A stretch of DNA of 30,200 nt from Spongiicolonus versatilis (GCA_028286165.1 JAPYMU010000152.1:1-30200), one strand, 5' to 3'; positions 1-9,342 are shown, numbered from the stretch's first letter. Notes: generated by a model not told the origin, from the sequence alone. A program made the numbers and translations.

Positions 1-932
1 TCCAGGCCACCGCGCTGGCCGTAGCCGTTGTAGGAATCGATGCCGGCGCCAATCACCAACTCGCCCTTGTCGCTCTGGCTGATGTAGCCGTGCACCGCGT
101 TGGACATGACCACGGTGTCCAGCACCGGCTTCAGCGGCTCCGACACCAGCGCCTGCAATGGGTGGCTTTCAATCGGCAGGCGCAGGCCGGCCATGGCGGC
201 GAGCACGCTGCTGTGGCCGGCGGCGACCACGCCGACCTTGGCCGCCTTGATGAAGCCGCGGGTGGTGTCGACGCCGGTAACGGCGCCGTTGTCGCGGCGG
301 ATGCTGGTGACTTCGCACTGCTGGATGATGTCCACGCCGCGCGCGTCGGCGGCGCGGGCATAGCCCCAGGCGACAGCGTCGTGGCGGGCCACTCCGCCGC
401 GCGGCTGGAACGATGCGCCGAGCACCGGGTAGCGCGCATCAGGCGCGGTGTTCATGATGGGGACGCGCCGCTTAATCTCGTCGGGCTGCAGCACCACGGC
501 GTCGATTCCATTTAAGCGGTTGGCGTTGACGCGGCGTTCAATGTCGCGCATTTCCTGCAGCGTGTGGCCGAGGTTCATCACGCCGCGCTGGCTGAACATC
601 ACGTTGTAGTTCAGTTCTTTGCTGAGGCCCTCCCACAGTTGCAGCGATTTTTCATACAGCATCGCGGCCTCGTCCCACAGGTAGTTGGAGCGGACGATGG
701 TGGTGTTGCGGCCGGTGTTGCCGCCGCCGAGCCAGCCCTTCTCCAGCACCGCGACGTTGGTGAGGCCGTGGACGCTGGCGAGATAGTAGGCGGTGGCGAG
801 GCCGTGGCCGCCGCCGCCGACGATGACCACGTCGTATTCGCGCTTCGGCTGCGGGCTGCGCCACGCCGGCCGCCAGTGGCGGTGGCGACTCAGCGCGTTG
901 CGCGCCAGCGCGAAGATGGAATATTTCTGCAC
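1..932 (-). CDS. soxB: Sarcosine oxidase beta subunit, N-terminal 310 residues (runs off the window edge)
   Basis: Heterotetrameric sarcosine oxidase beta subunit: oxidative demethylation of sarcosine to glycine, with methylene-THF and H2O2 as products. The minus frame is open without a shift from GTG at 932 to base 1. It begins MQKYSIFALARNAL, as family members do. An FAD-binding dinucleotide motif, VIVGGGGHGLATAYYL, lies near residues 36-51. The segment GGVARHDAVAWG contains His184, which aligns with the histidine that covalently holds FMN in this family. ALVSEP and SNAVHGYISQSDKG follow. The GTG is chosen because homologues start there and an in-frame TAG at 939-941 blocks the upstream ATG at 956. 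No clear ribosome binding site is visible. glyA ends 48 bases upstream on the same strand, giving the familiar glyA-sox order; soxD, soxA and soxG would lie beyond the window. The C-terminal part is not visible. Confidence 0.93.
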   Translation of the reverse strand, partial: MQKYSIFALARNALSRHRHWRPAWRSPQPKREYDVVIVGGGGHGLATAYYLASVHGLTNVAVLEKGWLGGGNTGRNTTIVRSNYLWDEAAMLYEKSLQLWEGLSKELNYNVMFSQRGVMNLGHTLQEMRDIERRVNANRLNGIDAVVLQPDEIKRRVPIMNTAPDARYPVLGASFQPRGGVARHDAVAWGYARAADARGVDIIQQCEVTSIRRDNGAVTGVDTTRGFIKAAKVGVVAAGHSSVLAAMAGLRLPIESHPLQALVSEPLKPVLDTVVMSNAVHGYISQSDKGELVIGAGIDSYNGYGQRGGL

Positions 933-980
933 CGCCGACTACGCCGCCACTGTCATTTTTAACGCCGGCACCGCCGCCCC

Positions 981-2237
981 TCAGTCGCCATACACCGGAA
1001 ACCGCGCGCACAACTCCTTCACCTTGGCGCGCGTCTGGTCCACCACCGACTCGTCGCCCATGCGGTCCAGAATATCGCACATCCAGTGGGTGACCGCGGT
1101 CATCTCGCGCTCGCGGAAGCCGCGGGTGGTGGACGCCGGGGTGCCAATGCGCACGCCGCTGGTGACAAACGGCGAGCGCGGGTCGTTGGGCACCGCGTTT
1201 TTGTTGACGGTGATGTTGGCGCGGCCGAAAGCGGCGTCGGCGTCTTTGCCGGTGATGTTTTTGTCAATTAAATCCAGCAGGAACAGATGGTTGTCGGTGC
1301 CGCCGGAAACGATTTTGTAGCCGCGCGCCTGAAACGCGGCCACCATGGCGCGCGCGTTGGCCACCACCTGCGCCTGGTAGTCCTTGAACTCCGGCGCCAT
1401 GGCCTCCTTGAACGCCACCGCCTTGGCGGCGATGACATGCATCAGCGGCCCGCCCTGCATGCCGGGGAAGACCAGCGCGTTGAGTTTCTTTTCCACCGCC
1501 GCATTGGCGCGCGCTAAAATGAGTCCGCCGCGCGGGCCGCGCAGGGTTTTGTGGGTGGTGGTGGCGACCACGTCGGCGACCGGCACCGGGCTGGGGTAGT
1601 GGCCGGCGGCCACCAGGCCGGCCACATGGGCCATGTCCACAAACAAACAGGCGCCGGCTTCATCGGCAATGGCGCGGAATTTTTTCCAGTCCAGCACCCG
1701 CGAGTAGGCGGAAAAACCGGCCACCACCATCTTCGGCTGGTGCTCGCGGGCCAGCGCGGCGACCGCGTCGTAGTCCACTTCACCGTCGCTGTCGCGCACG
1801 CCGTACTGCACGGCGTTGAACACCTTGCCGGAAAAATTCACCCCGGCGCCGTGGGTCAGGTGGCCGCCGTGGGCCAAACTCATGCCTAAAATGGTGTCGC
1901 CGGGCGCCAGCATGGCCATGTAGACGGCGGCGTTGGCCGAGGAGCCGGAATGCGGCTGCACATTGGCGAAGTCGGCGCCGAATAATTGTTTGGCGCGCTC
2001 GATGGCCAGCGACTCCGCAATGTCAACAAACTCGCAGCCGCCGTAGTAGCGCTTGCCCGGGTAACCTTCGGCGTATTTGTTGGTCAACTGGCCGCCCTGC
2101 GCCTCCAGCACGCGCGGGCTGGCGTAGTTTTCCGACGCGATTAACTCAATGTGCCGCTCCTGCCGCACACGCTCTTTTTCCAGCGCATCCCACAAGGGCG
2201 CGTCAAAATTTTTAATGCGGTCGCTTCTGTGGTACAT
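981..2237 (-). CDS. glyA: Serine hydroxymethyltransferase
   Basis: Converts glycine plus 5,10-methylene-THF to serine and THF, and the reverse, using PLP in the cytoplasm. The 418-residue length is normal. The PLP lysine lies in VVATTTHKTLRGPRGG at K230, with D201 and H204 in the DMAHVAG segment. The N-terminal LIASENYAS and KYAEGYPGKRYYGG blocks are family signatures. The ATG at 2237 is preceded by a purine-rich GAGAG stretch. It sits between an XRE-cupin regulator gene (34 bases upstream) and soxB (48 bases downstream), all on the minus strand. This copy is therefore likely the catabolic SHMT paired with sarcosine oxidase, consuming the glycine and methylene-THF that the oxidase releases. 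Whether a second housekeeping glyA exists elsewhere cannot be seen. Confidence 0.97.
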   Translation of the reverse strand: MYHRSDRIKNFDAPLWDALEKERVRQERHIELIASENYASPRVLEAQGGQLTNKYAEGYPGKRYYGGCEFVDIAESLAIERAKQLFGADFANVQPHSGSSANAAVYMAMLAPGDTILGMSLAHGGHLTHGAGVNFSGKVFNAVQYGVRDSDGEVDYDAVAALAREHQPKMVVAGFSAYSRVLDWKKFRAIADEAGACLFVDMAHVAGLVAAGHYPSPVPVADVVATTTHKTLRGPRGGLILARANAAVEKKLNALVFPGMQGGPLMHVIAAKAVAFKEAMAPEFKDYQAQVVANARAMVAAFQARGYKIVSGGTDNHLFLLDLIDKNITGKDADAAFGRANITVNKNAVPNDPRSPFVTSGVRIGTPASTTRGFREREMTAVTHWMCDILDRMGDESVVDQTRAKVKELCARFPVYGD

Positions 2238-2271
2238 TTTTCTCTCGTTGGTTGGCGGCGAGGGTGAGGGT

Positions 2272-2883
2272 TCAGTCCATCACCGTGGTTTTCAGAATGT
2301 TCACCATCGTGGCGTGGGCGGTGGTGTCGCCCGGGTTGCGGATGGCGTGGCGAAAGTCACCGCGGTAGCGCAAAGTTTCACCGGCGGCGACGCGGTGGAC
2401 ACGGTCGTCCACCGTCACCTCCAGCGTCCCGCCTAACACGGTGAGGTTTTCCACCGAGCCTTTCTGGTGCGGCTCCGACTCCAGCACGCCGCCCGGCTCG
2501 GCGACAAAATCATACCACTGCACCCAGTCCACGGTCTTCAGCCAGCCGATGATGCGCAGTCTACAGAGGCCGTCCTCGCTGGTCAGCAGCGGCGTGCCGG
2601 GCGGGCCGACGTGCTCCAGAAATTTTTCCTGCGCGCCGGACTGCAGCACTTCGTCCATGCTCGCATCCAGCGCCTGGCTCAGCCGCCAGATGGTGCTCAG
2701 CGTCGGGTTGGTTTCATTTTTTTCAATCTGCGAGATGACCGACTTCGCCACCCCCGACTGCTCCGACAACTCGCCCAGGGAAAGTTTGTACGCCTTGCGC
2801 AACCGCTGAATGGTCAGCCCCATCTGCGGCGAGTCGGCAACCGCGGCGGCGCGGCTTTTATTTTTTTTCGCGGGCCTTGACAT
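2272..2883 (-). CDS. XRE-family transcriptional regulator with C-terminal cupin domain
   Basis: 203-residue regulator. Residues about 21-80 form a Cro/C1-type helix-turn-helix (LGELSEQSGVAKSVISQIE, then NPTLSTIWRLSQAL). Residues about 110-195 form a small cupin barrel (NLTVLGGTLEVTV, then VAAGETLRYRGDFRHAI). Proteins of this architecture sense small metabolites through the cupin and usually repress or activate a neighbouring catabolic operon. The gene lies directly upstream of glyA-soxB in the same direction and divergent from the ferredoxin/sulfite reductase operon. Its intergenic region carries two near-identical GTTCT-N6-AGAAC palindromes, the obvious operator candidates. The ligand is not deducible; glycine, sarcosine or another betaine breakdown product is an inference from context. 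The N-terminus is basic (RPAKKNKSRAAA). No ribosome binding site is evident before the ATG at 2883. Confidence 0.9.
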   Translation of the reverse strand: MSRPAKKNKSRAAAVADSPQMGLTIQRLRKAYKLSLGELSEQSGVAKSVISQIEKNETNPTLSTIWRLSQALDASMDEVLQSGAQEKFLEHVGPPGTPLLTSEDGLCRLRIIGWLKTVDWVQWYDFVAEPGGVLESEPHQKGSVENLTVLGGTLEVTVDDRVHRVAAGETLRYRGDFRHAIRNPGDTTAHATMVNILKTTVMD

Positions 2884-2910
2884 CAGGTTTTGCGGTGTTA
2901 CATTTCGCCT

Positions 2911-2926
2911 GTTCTTTATTTAGAAC
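2911..2926. promoter_or_regulatory. Putative operator, GTTCT-N6-AGAAC (site 1)
   Basis: Perfect 5+5 bp palindrome with a 6-bp AT spacer, 28 bp upstream of the XRE-cupin regulator start. Read in the opposite orientation it matches site 2 at 15 of 16 positions. The dyad form and the position next to a helix-turn-helix regulator gene suggest an autoregulatory operator; the binding protein is inferred, not shown. Confidence 0.55.
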
Positions 2927-3026
2927 AAAAGAGCTTTATAAAGTCCAAATTTTAGAGAAAACTCATAAATCATTGAATAATAATGATTTATTTTTTCTCC
3001 ATTTGGATGATTTTTATGATAGCATT

Positions 3027-3042
3027 GTTCTATATAAAGAAC
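3027..3042. promoter_or_regulatory. Putative operator, GTTCT-N6-AGAAC (site 2)
   Basis: Second copy of the palindrome, 116 bp from site 1 and 86 bp upstream of the ferredoxin start codon. Two identical half-site pairs flanking a symmetric core suggest one regulator controlling both divergent operons, possibly by looping. This is inference from position and sequence only. Confidence 0.55.
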
Positions 3043-3128
3043 CCCGGCAGCGGCGCGGCGCGGAAAACCGCCCGGCCGCCGCCCCGACAGCACACTATAC
3101 ACAAAAAAACCATACCGGAGACAATCCC

Positions 3129-3443
3129 ATGGGCACCATCAAAGTCACCGACCACCAGGGCAAAGAACACACCCTGGCCGCGGCCGAAGGCTGGCGGCTG
3201 ATGGAAATCATCCGCGACCACGGCCTTGAGATCGAAGCGGTTTGCGGCGGCGCCTGCGCCTGCGCCACCTGCCATGTCATCGTGGACAGCCGGTGGGCGG
3301 AAAAACTGCACCCGGCGCGTGACGACGAGCGCGACATGCTGGAGGACCTGGACAGCGCCACGGAAAACTCGCGCCTGAGCTGCCAGGTCATCTGGAACCG
3401 CGCGCTGGACGGCCTCGGCCTGCGCCTGGCCGACTCCCGGTGA
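3129..3443 (+). CDS. [2Fe-2S] ferredoxin, adrenodoxin/ISC type
   Basis: 104-residue electron carrier. Cluster ligands fit the C-x5-C-x2-C-x36-C pattern at C39, C45, C48 and C85 in the segments VCGGACACATCHV and SRLSCQV; C43 is an extra cysteine between the first two. The ATG at 3129 is chosen because GGAG lies eight bases upstream and the fold starts immediately (MGTIKVTDHQG). The reading frame stays open further upstream, but that part is AT-rich intergenic sequence. It is the first gene of the plus-strand operon, 7 bases ahead of the cysG-like gene, so it is a plausible electron donor to the siroheme-dependent sulfite reductase CysI downstream. Iron-sulfur cluster assembly or a monooxygenase are other roles for this family, but no isc genes are nearby. 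Confidence 0.93.
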   Translation: MGTIKVTDHQGKEHTLAAAEGWRLMEIIRDHGLEIEAVCGGACACATCHVIVDSRWAEKLHPARDDERDMLEDLDSATENSRLSCQVIWNRALDGLGLRLADSR

Positions 3444-3450
3444 AGCCGCG

Positions 3451-4509
3451 GTGAAGTTTTTCCCGGTTTTCATTCGCCTGCGCGGGCGGCGCGTGGCGGT
3501 CGCCGGCGGCGGCGAGCAGGCAGCGCAAAAAGTCCGCCTGCTGGCCAAAACCGGCGCCGCCATCAGCGTCTTCTCGCCGGCACCGTCCGCCGAGTTGCGC
3601 CGGCTGGCCGGGCGCGGCGCCATCACCCTCGCCCGCCGCAACTTCCGCGACACTGACGCCGACGGCGCCGCTCTGGTGTTCGCCGCCGCCGGCGATGCGC
3701 GCATGGACAAAAAAGTTTCCGCCGCCGCGCAGGCGCGCAACATTCCGGTCAACACCGTGGACCGGCCGGCGCTGTGCACTTTTTACACGCCGGCGCTGGT
3801 GGACCGCGACCCGGTGGTGGTGGCGGTGGGCACCGAAGGCGCGGCGCCGGTGCTGGCGCGGCGCATCAAAAGCAAAATTGAGACCATGCTGCCGCCGGCC
3901 ACCGGCGCGCTGGCAAAATTCGCGCAAAGTTTGCGCGCCGAGGTTGCAGAAACCGTTCCGCCGTCGCGCGTGCGGGCATTCTGGGAAAATTTTTTCGCCC
4001 ACGCCAGCGCCGGGCGCACCGCCACGCTCATCGCGCAGGGAAGATTCCCCGAAGCGCGGCGCGCGGCACAAAAACTTTTGGCGCGCGCGAGGGTCAAGGC
4101 GGGCGGCATGGTCAGTGTGCTCAGCGCCCCGGCCGATGCCGAACTGCTCACCCTGAAAGCGGTGCGCAAGTTGCAGGAGGCCGATGTCATTGTGCACGAC
4201 TGCAGCGTCGGCGGCGCCATTCTGGAATACGCGCGCCGCGACGCCGAACGCGTGGACGCCGGCGGCGGCGATGTGCACCGTCAACTCATCAGCCACGTTA
4301 AAGCCGGCCGCAACGTGGCCTGCATTTCCGCACTCGGCACCGTCATTTCTGCAACCGCGATCAACGCCCTCCGCGCCGGCGGCATCACTGTGGACGTCGT
4401 CCCCGGCATCCGCAGCCCGGCGCTCATCACCGTCGCACCCAAACCGCCGCCGCCGCTGCACACTCCGCCGCCGCCGCCTTTGCGGTCACCAAAAGAGTTG
4501 CGGGCATGA
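3451..4509 (+). CDS. Siroheme synthase-like protein: Met8/CysG N-terminal domain with degraded, truncated SUMT domain
   Basis: The N-terminal ~205 residues match the precorrin-2 dehydrogenase/sirohydrochlorin ferrochelatase half of CysG. They show FPVFIRLRGRRVAVAGGG (NAD-binding loop GGGEQAAQK), VNTVDRPALCTF with the catalytic-type Asp, PVVVAVGTEGAAPVLAR, and a dimerisation helix. The C-terminal ~110 residues are recognisable as uroporphyrinogen-III methyltransferase (AELLTLKAVRKLQEADVIVHD and VDVVPGIRSPAL) but lack key elements. The glycine-rich SAM loop VGAGPGD is replaced by VLSAPAD, the GGDPxxFGRG block by SALGTVISATA, and the protein ends in a proline-rich tail where about half of the domain should still follow. 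It probably makes siroheme from precorrin-2 supplied by another methyltransferase. GTG start at 3451; the stop overlaps the next gene (ATGA). Confidence 0.88.
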   Translation: MKFFPVFIRLRGRRVAVAGGGEQAAQKVRLLAKTGAAISVFSPAPSAELRRLAGRGAITLARRNFRDTDADGAALVFAAAGDARMDKKVSAAAQARNIPVNTVDRPALCTFYTPALVDRDPVVVAVGTEGAAPVLARRIKSKIETMLPPATGALAKFAQSLRAEVAETVPPSRVRAFWENFFAHASAGRTATLIAQGRFPEARRAAQKLLARARVKAGGMVSVLSAPADAELLTLKAVRKLQEADVIVHDCSVGGAILEYARRDAERVDAGGGDVHRQLISHVKAGRNVACISALGTVISATAINALRAGGITVDVVPGIRSPALITVAPKPPPPLHTPPPPPLRSPKELRA

Positions 4510-4784
4510 GCGGCTGGATTGTCAGCGCCAACGATTTGGCCGCCGGCACCGTGGTGTATTGCACCGCCGGCGGCTGGAGCGGCGACATCGGCGATGCCGC
4601 GGTCGCCGCCGACCGTGACGCGGCAAAAAAATTGCTCGCCGCATCGCAGCCCGCAGTGCGCGACAACCGCGTGGTGGGACCGTATTTGGTGGAAGTGGAA
4701 CTTTGCCGGGGCGGGCCGTCACCGTTGCGCCTGCGCGAACAACTGCGCCACCGCGGGCCGAGCGTGGCGCAGGCGAAAGGCTGA
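4506..4784 (+). CDS. DUF2849 family protein, sulfite reductase operon
   Basis: 92-residue small protein recognisable as DUF2849: it starts IVSANDLAAGTVVYCTAGGW, has an Ala-rich helix, then NRVVGPYLVEVEL and PLRLREQLRHRGPS. The function is unknown. In my knowledge of proteobacterial genomes this family sits between cysG and the siroheme sulfite/nitrite reductase gene, exactly as here. Its start overlaps the cysG-like stop by ATGA and its stop lies 4 bases before cysI, so translation is likely coupled. No cysteine cluster or membrane segment is visible; a role in reductase assembly or siroheme delivery is a guess from context. Confidence 0.82.
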   Translation: MSGWIVSANDLAAGTVVYCTAGGWSGDIGDAAVAADRDAAKKLLAASQPAVRDNRVVGPYLVEVELCRGGPSPLRLREQLRHRGPSVAQAKG

Positions 4785-4788
4785 AAAA

Positions 4789-6453
4789 GTGTACCGTTAC
4801 GACGAATTTGACGCGCGGTTGGTGCGCGAGCGGGTGGCGCAATTTCGCGGCCAGGTGGCGCGGCGGCTGTCCGGCGAACTGAGCGAGGAAGAATTCAAAC
4901 CGCTGCGGCTGATGAACGGCGTGTACCTGCAACTGCACGCCTACATGCTGCGCGTTGCGGTGCCGTACGGCACGTTGTCGTCGCGGCAGTTGCGCAAACT
5001 CGCGCACATCGCCGCCGTTTACGACAAAAACTACGGCCACTTCACCACCCGCCAGAACATTCAATTCAACTGGCCGCAACTGCGCGACATTCCGGACATC
5101 CTCGGCGAGCTCAGCGAGGTGGAAATGCACGCCATCCAGACCAGCGGCAACTGCATCCGCAACGTCACCGCCGACCCGTTTGCCGGCGCCGCCGCCGATG
5201 AGATTGAAGACCCGCGGCCCATCTGCGAATTAATCCGCCAGTGGTCCACCTTCCACCCGGAGTTCACCTTCCTGCCGCGCAAATTTAAGATCGCCGTCAC
5301 CGGCGCGCCCCATGACCGCGCCGCAATTAAAGTACACGACATCGGCCTGCGCATGCACCGCAACGCCGCCGGCGCGCCGGGCTTTGAAGTGGTGGTCGGC
5401 GGCGGCCAGGGGCGCACGCCCATGATCGGCAAAACCATCCGCCGCTGGCTGGCGCGGGATGAAATTCTCGCCTACCTCGAGGCCATCATGCGGGTGTACA
5501 ATTTGCACGGCCGCCGCGACAACAAATACAAGGCGCGGGTGAAAATTTTAGTGCACGAAATCGGCGCCGCGCAATTCGCCGCGCAAGTGGAGCGCGAATA
5601 TGAAAATTCCGCCGGCCAGGCGCGCAAGGCGCTGCCCGACGCCGCCGAAATCCAGCGCATCGCCCGCTACTTCGCCGCGCCCATCGGCGGGGCCGAGGCC
5701 GATGGTGAGGGCGCGAAAAAATTGCGCGCCGCGCGCGGCACTGACGGTGACTTTGACCTGTGGTGCCGCGCCAGCCTGGCCGCGCACAAAATCCCCGGCC
5801 ATGCAATTGTCACCGTCAGCTTAAAACCGGCCGGCGGCATTCCCGGCGACGCCACCGCCGAACAGATGCGCAGCGTCGCCGGACTCGCCGAACGGTTCAG
5901 CCACGGCGAAGTGCGGGTCAGCCATGAGCAAAACCTGGTGCTGCCCTGGGTGCGCGCCGCCGAGGTGCATGAATTGTGGCGCGGCCTGCGCGATTCCGGA
6001 CTCGCCGCCGCCAACGCCGGACTCGCCGGCGACATCATCTGCTGCCCGGGGCTGGACTACTGCACCCTGGCCACCGCGCGCTCCATTCCGGTCGCCCGGC
6101 AACTCAGCTTGCGACTCGGCGGCGCCAAACGCCAGCGCGACATCGGCGGACTCAGCATCAACATCTCCGGCTGCATCAACGCCTGCGGCCACCACCATGT
6201 CGGCAACATCGGCATCCTCGGACTGGAAAAGAAAGGCCGCGAGTTCTACCAGATCACCCTCGGCGGCAGCGCTGATGAAAGCGCCGCAATCGGCGACATC
6301 GTCGGCCCCGGCTTCGCCGCCGAGGAGGTGGGCGACGCGGTGGACCTGGTCGTCGGCACCTACCTTAAAATCCGCCGCGCCGGCGAAACTTTCATCGACA
6401 CCTACCGCCGCGTCGGCACACAGCCGTTCAAGGAGGCGCTGTATGCTGCTTAG
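4789..6453 (+). CDS. cysI: Siroheme nitrite/sulfite reductase (ferredoxin-type CysI)
   Basis: 554-residue siroheme [4Fe-4S] reductase catalysing six-electron reduction of sulfite to sulfide (nitrite to ammonia in close relatives). Cluster ligands C419 and C425 lie in CCPGLDYC, and C462 and C466 in SGCINACGHHH. The siroheme-site segments HFTTRQNIQFNW and TSGNCIRNVTADPFAG are intact. The GTG at 4789 is chosen because the protein then begins MYRYDEFDARLV, as its homologues do; the same frame is open far upstream but overlaps the DUF2849 gene. The CysG-DUF2849-CysI-DUF934 context favours assimilatory sulfite reduction. No CysJ flavoprotein or CysH is adjacent, and two ferredoxin genes flank the block, so ferredoxin is the likely donor. 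Nitrite as a substrate cannot be excluded. Confidence 0.93.
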   Translation: MYRYDEFDARLVRERVAQFRGQVARRLSGELSEEEFKPLRLMNGVYLQLHAYMLRVAVPYGTLSSRQLRKLAHIAAVYDKNYGHFTTRQNIQFNWPQLRDIPDILGELSEVEMHAIQTSGNCIRNVTADPFAGAAADEIEDPRPICELIRQWSTFHPEFTFLPRKFKIAVTGAPHDRAAIKVHDIGLRMHRNAAGAPGFEVVVGGGQGRTPMIGKTIRRWLARDEILAYLEAIMRVYNLHGRRDNKYKARVKILVHEIGAAQFAAQVEREYENSAGQARKALPDAAEIQRIARYFAAPIGGAEADGEGAKKLRAARGTDGDFDLWCRASLAAHKIPGHAIVTVSLKPAGGIPGDATAEQMRSVAGLAERFSHGEVRVSHEQNLVLPWVRAAEVHELWRGLRDSGLAAANAGLAGDIICCPGLDYCTLATARSIPVARQLSLRLGGAKRQRDIGGLSINISGCINACGHHHVGNIGILGLEKKGREFYQITLGGSADESAAIGDIVGPGFAAEEVGDAVDLVVGTYLKIRRAGETFIDTYRRVGTQPFKEALYAA

Positions 6454-6991
6454 GGGCGTCTCTGTTGCGCACGAAGATTCGTGGCGCGCGGTGGACGACG
6501 GTGAAGATCTGCCGGCCGGCAAAGTCACCGTCACCCTGCGGCGTTTTCTCGCCGAGCGCGAACAACTCGCCGCGCGCGCGGGTGAAGTCGGCGTGCGCAT
6601 CGACCCCGGTGAAGACCTGGCCTTAGCCGCCGGCCACGCCGCCGCCATCAGCACCGCGGCCCTGGTCAGCGTCATCTTCCCGGCGTTCACCGATGGCCGC
6701 GGCTTCTCGGTCATCCGCTCGCTGCGCCGGCGGGGTTATCGCGGCGAGATTCGCGCCATCGGCAAACTGTTGCCCGACCAGTTTGACTTCCTCCGGCGCT
6801 GCGGCGCGGACAGCGTGGAAATCGCCGACGGTGACGACGCGCAAACATGGCTGCGCGAAGCGCGGGCGCTGTCCCTCGCCTACCAGTCCGGTTATGCGCA
6901 AACCACGGCGCGCAATATTCTTGAAGCGCGCGCCCAGGCCAACCGTGCTACACTGCGCGCCACCGCCATCACCACGCCGGCAAAAACATGA
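6443..6991 (+). CDS. DUF934 family protein
   Basis: 182-residue member of DUF934, an uncharacterised family found next to siroheme sulfite reductase genes. Recognisable blocks are VIFPAFTDGRGFSVIRSLR and YRGEIRAIGKLLPDQFDFLRRCGADSVEI, then an alpha-helical tail. The ATG at 6443 overlaps the cysI stop by 11 bases and has an excellent AGGAGG six bases upstream. The stop overlaps the next gene by ATGA. In related operons a cysH gene usually sits beside it; here cysH is absent. An accessory role for CysI is inferred only from this conserved neighbourhood. Confidence 0.85.
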   Translation: MLLRGVSVAHEDSWRAVDDGEDLPAGKVTVTLRRFLAEREQLAARAGEVGVRIDPGEDLALAAGHAAAISTAALVSVIFPAFTDGRGFSVIRSLRRRGYRGEIRAIGKLLPDQFDFLRRCGADSVEIADGDDAQTWLREARALSLAYQSGYAQTTARNILEARAQANRATLRATAITTPAKT

Positions 6992-7332
6992 CTTACATCG
7001 TCAACGAAAAATGCATCAAGTGCAAATACCAGGACTGCATTGAAGTGTGCCCGGTGGACTGCTTCTACGAAGGCGAGGACATGCTGGTCATCCACCCCGA
7101 CGAGTGCATTGACTGCGGCGTGTGCGAACCCGAATGCCCGGTGGAGGCCATCGTCCCCGACACCGAGCCCGGCGCCAAAAAATGGATCGCCTTCAACCTC
7201 CACTACGCCCAGGAATGGCCCAACATCACCGCCAAGGGTGAAGTCCCCGCCGATGCCGACCGGCACAAAGACACGCCGGAAAAATTAAAAAAATTCATGC
7301 CCGAAGGAGCGGGCGCCCTCGGCGAAGATTAA
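6988..7332 (+). CDS. fdxA: 7Fe ferredoxin [3Fe-4S][4Fe-4S], FdxA/FdI type
   Basis: 114-residue low-potential ferredoxin close to Azotobacter ferredoxin I in layout. Cysteines occur at 9, 12, 17, 21 and 25 (CIKCKYQDCIEVCPVDC) and at 40, 43, 46 and 50 (CIDCGVCEPECPVEA). By family knowledge C9, C17, C21 and C50 would hold the 3Fe cluster, and C25, C40, C43 and C46 the 4Fe cluster. The C-terminal extension EFxxxNxxxAxxWPNI is present as FNLHYAQEWPNI. It overlaps the DUF934 stop by ATGA and is the last gene of the operon, so it is a good candidate electron donor for CysI. A general redox or regulatory role, as for other FdxA proteins, is the alternative. Confidence 0.94.
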   Translation: MTYIVNEKCIKCKYQDCIEVCPVDCFYEGEDMLVIHPDECIDCGVCEPECPVEAIVPDTEPGAKKWIAFNLHYAQEWPNITAKGEVPADADRHKDTPEKLKKFMPEGAGALGED

Positions 7333-7337
7333 ACCCG

Positions 7338-7358
7338 CGCCATCCGGCGGCGATGGCG
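7338..7358. terminator. Hairpin between convergent fdxA and acetoacetyl-CoA synthetase genes
   Basis: Perfect 7-bp stem, CGCCATC at 7338-7344 and GATGGCG at 7352-7358, with a 7-nt loop. It lies in the 30-base gap between two convergent stop codons, where a bidirectional terminator is expected. No T-run follows on either strand, so intrinsic termination is uncertain. Confidence 0.35.
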
Positions 7359-7362
7359 GGCG

Positions 7363-9342
<1,980 letters not shown>

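Larger units (their letters stand above)
2911..3042. repeat. 132-bp imperfect inverted repeat filling the AT-rich divergent promoter region
   Basis: Reading inward from both ends gives the same order of blocks. GTTCT-N6-AGAAC lies at 2911-2926 and 3027-3042. TCCAAAT at 2944-2950 pairs with ATTTGGA at 3001-3007. GAGAAAA at 2955-2961 pairs with TTTTCTC at 2993-2999. A perfect 10-bp arm ATAAATCATT at 2965-2974 pairs with AATGATTTAT at 2982-2991 around a 7-nt centre. All blocks share a centre near 2977. The segment is strikingly AT-rich against its GC-rich surroundings. It separates the XRE-glyA-sox unit from the fdx-cys unit, so it probably holds both promoters and operators; I cannot assign -35/-10 boxes with confidence. 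It may have arisen by inverted duplication of one promoter-operator unit. Confidence 0.8.

Noticed and set aside
2255..2270. Recurring GGCGAGGGTGAGG-like strings (also near 10830, 16565, 21205 and 27370) as an uptake or Chi-like signal
   Set aside because: Copies differ, and several are simply Gly/Glu-rich coding sequence; too few to support a defined element.
2965..2991. The 10-bp AT inverted repeat followed by a T-run as an intrinsic terminator
   Set aside because: It lies between two divergent start codons with no gene reading into it, and it is the core of a larger symmetric region; an operator or promoter role fits better.
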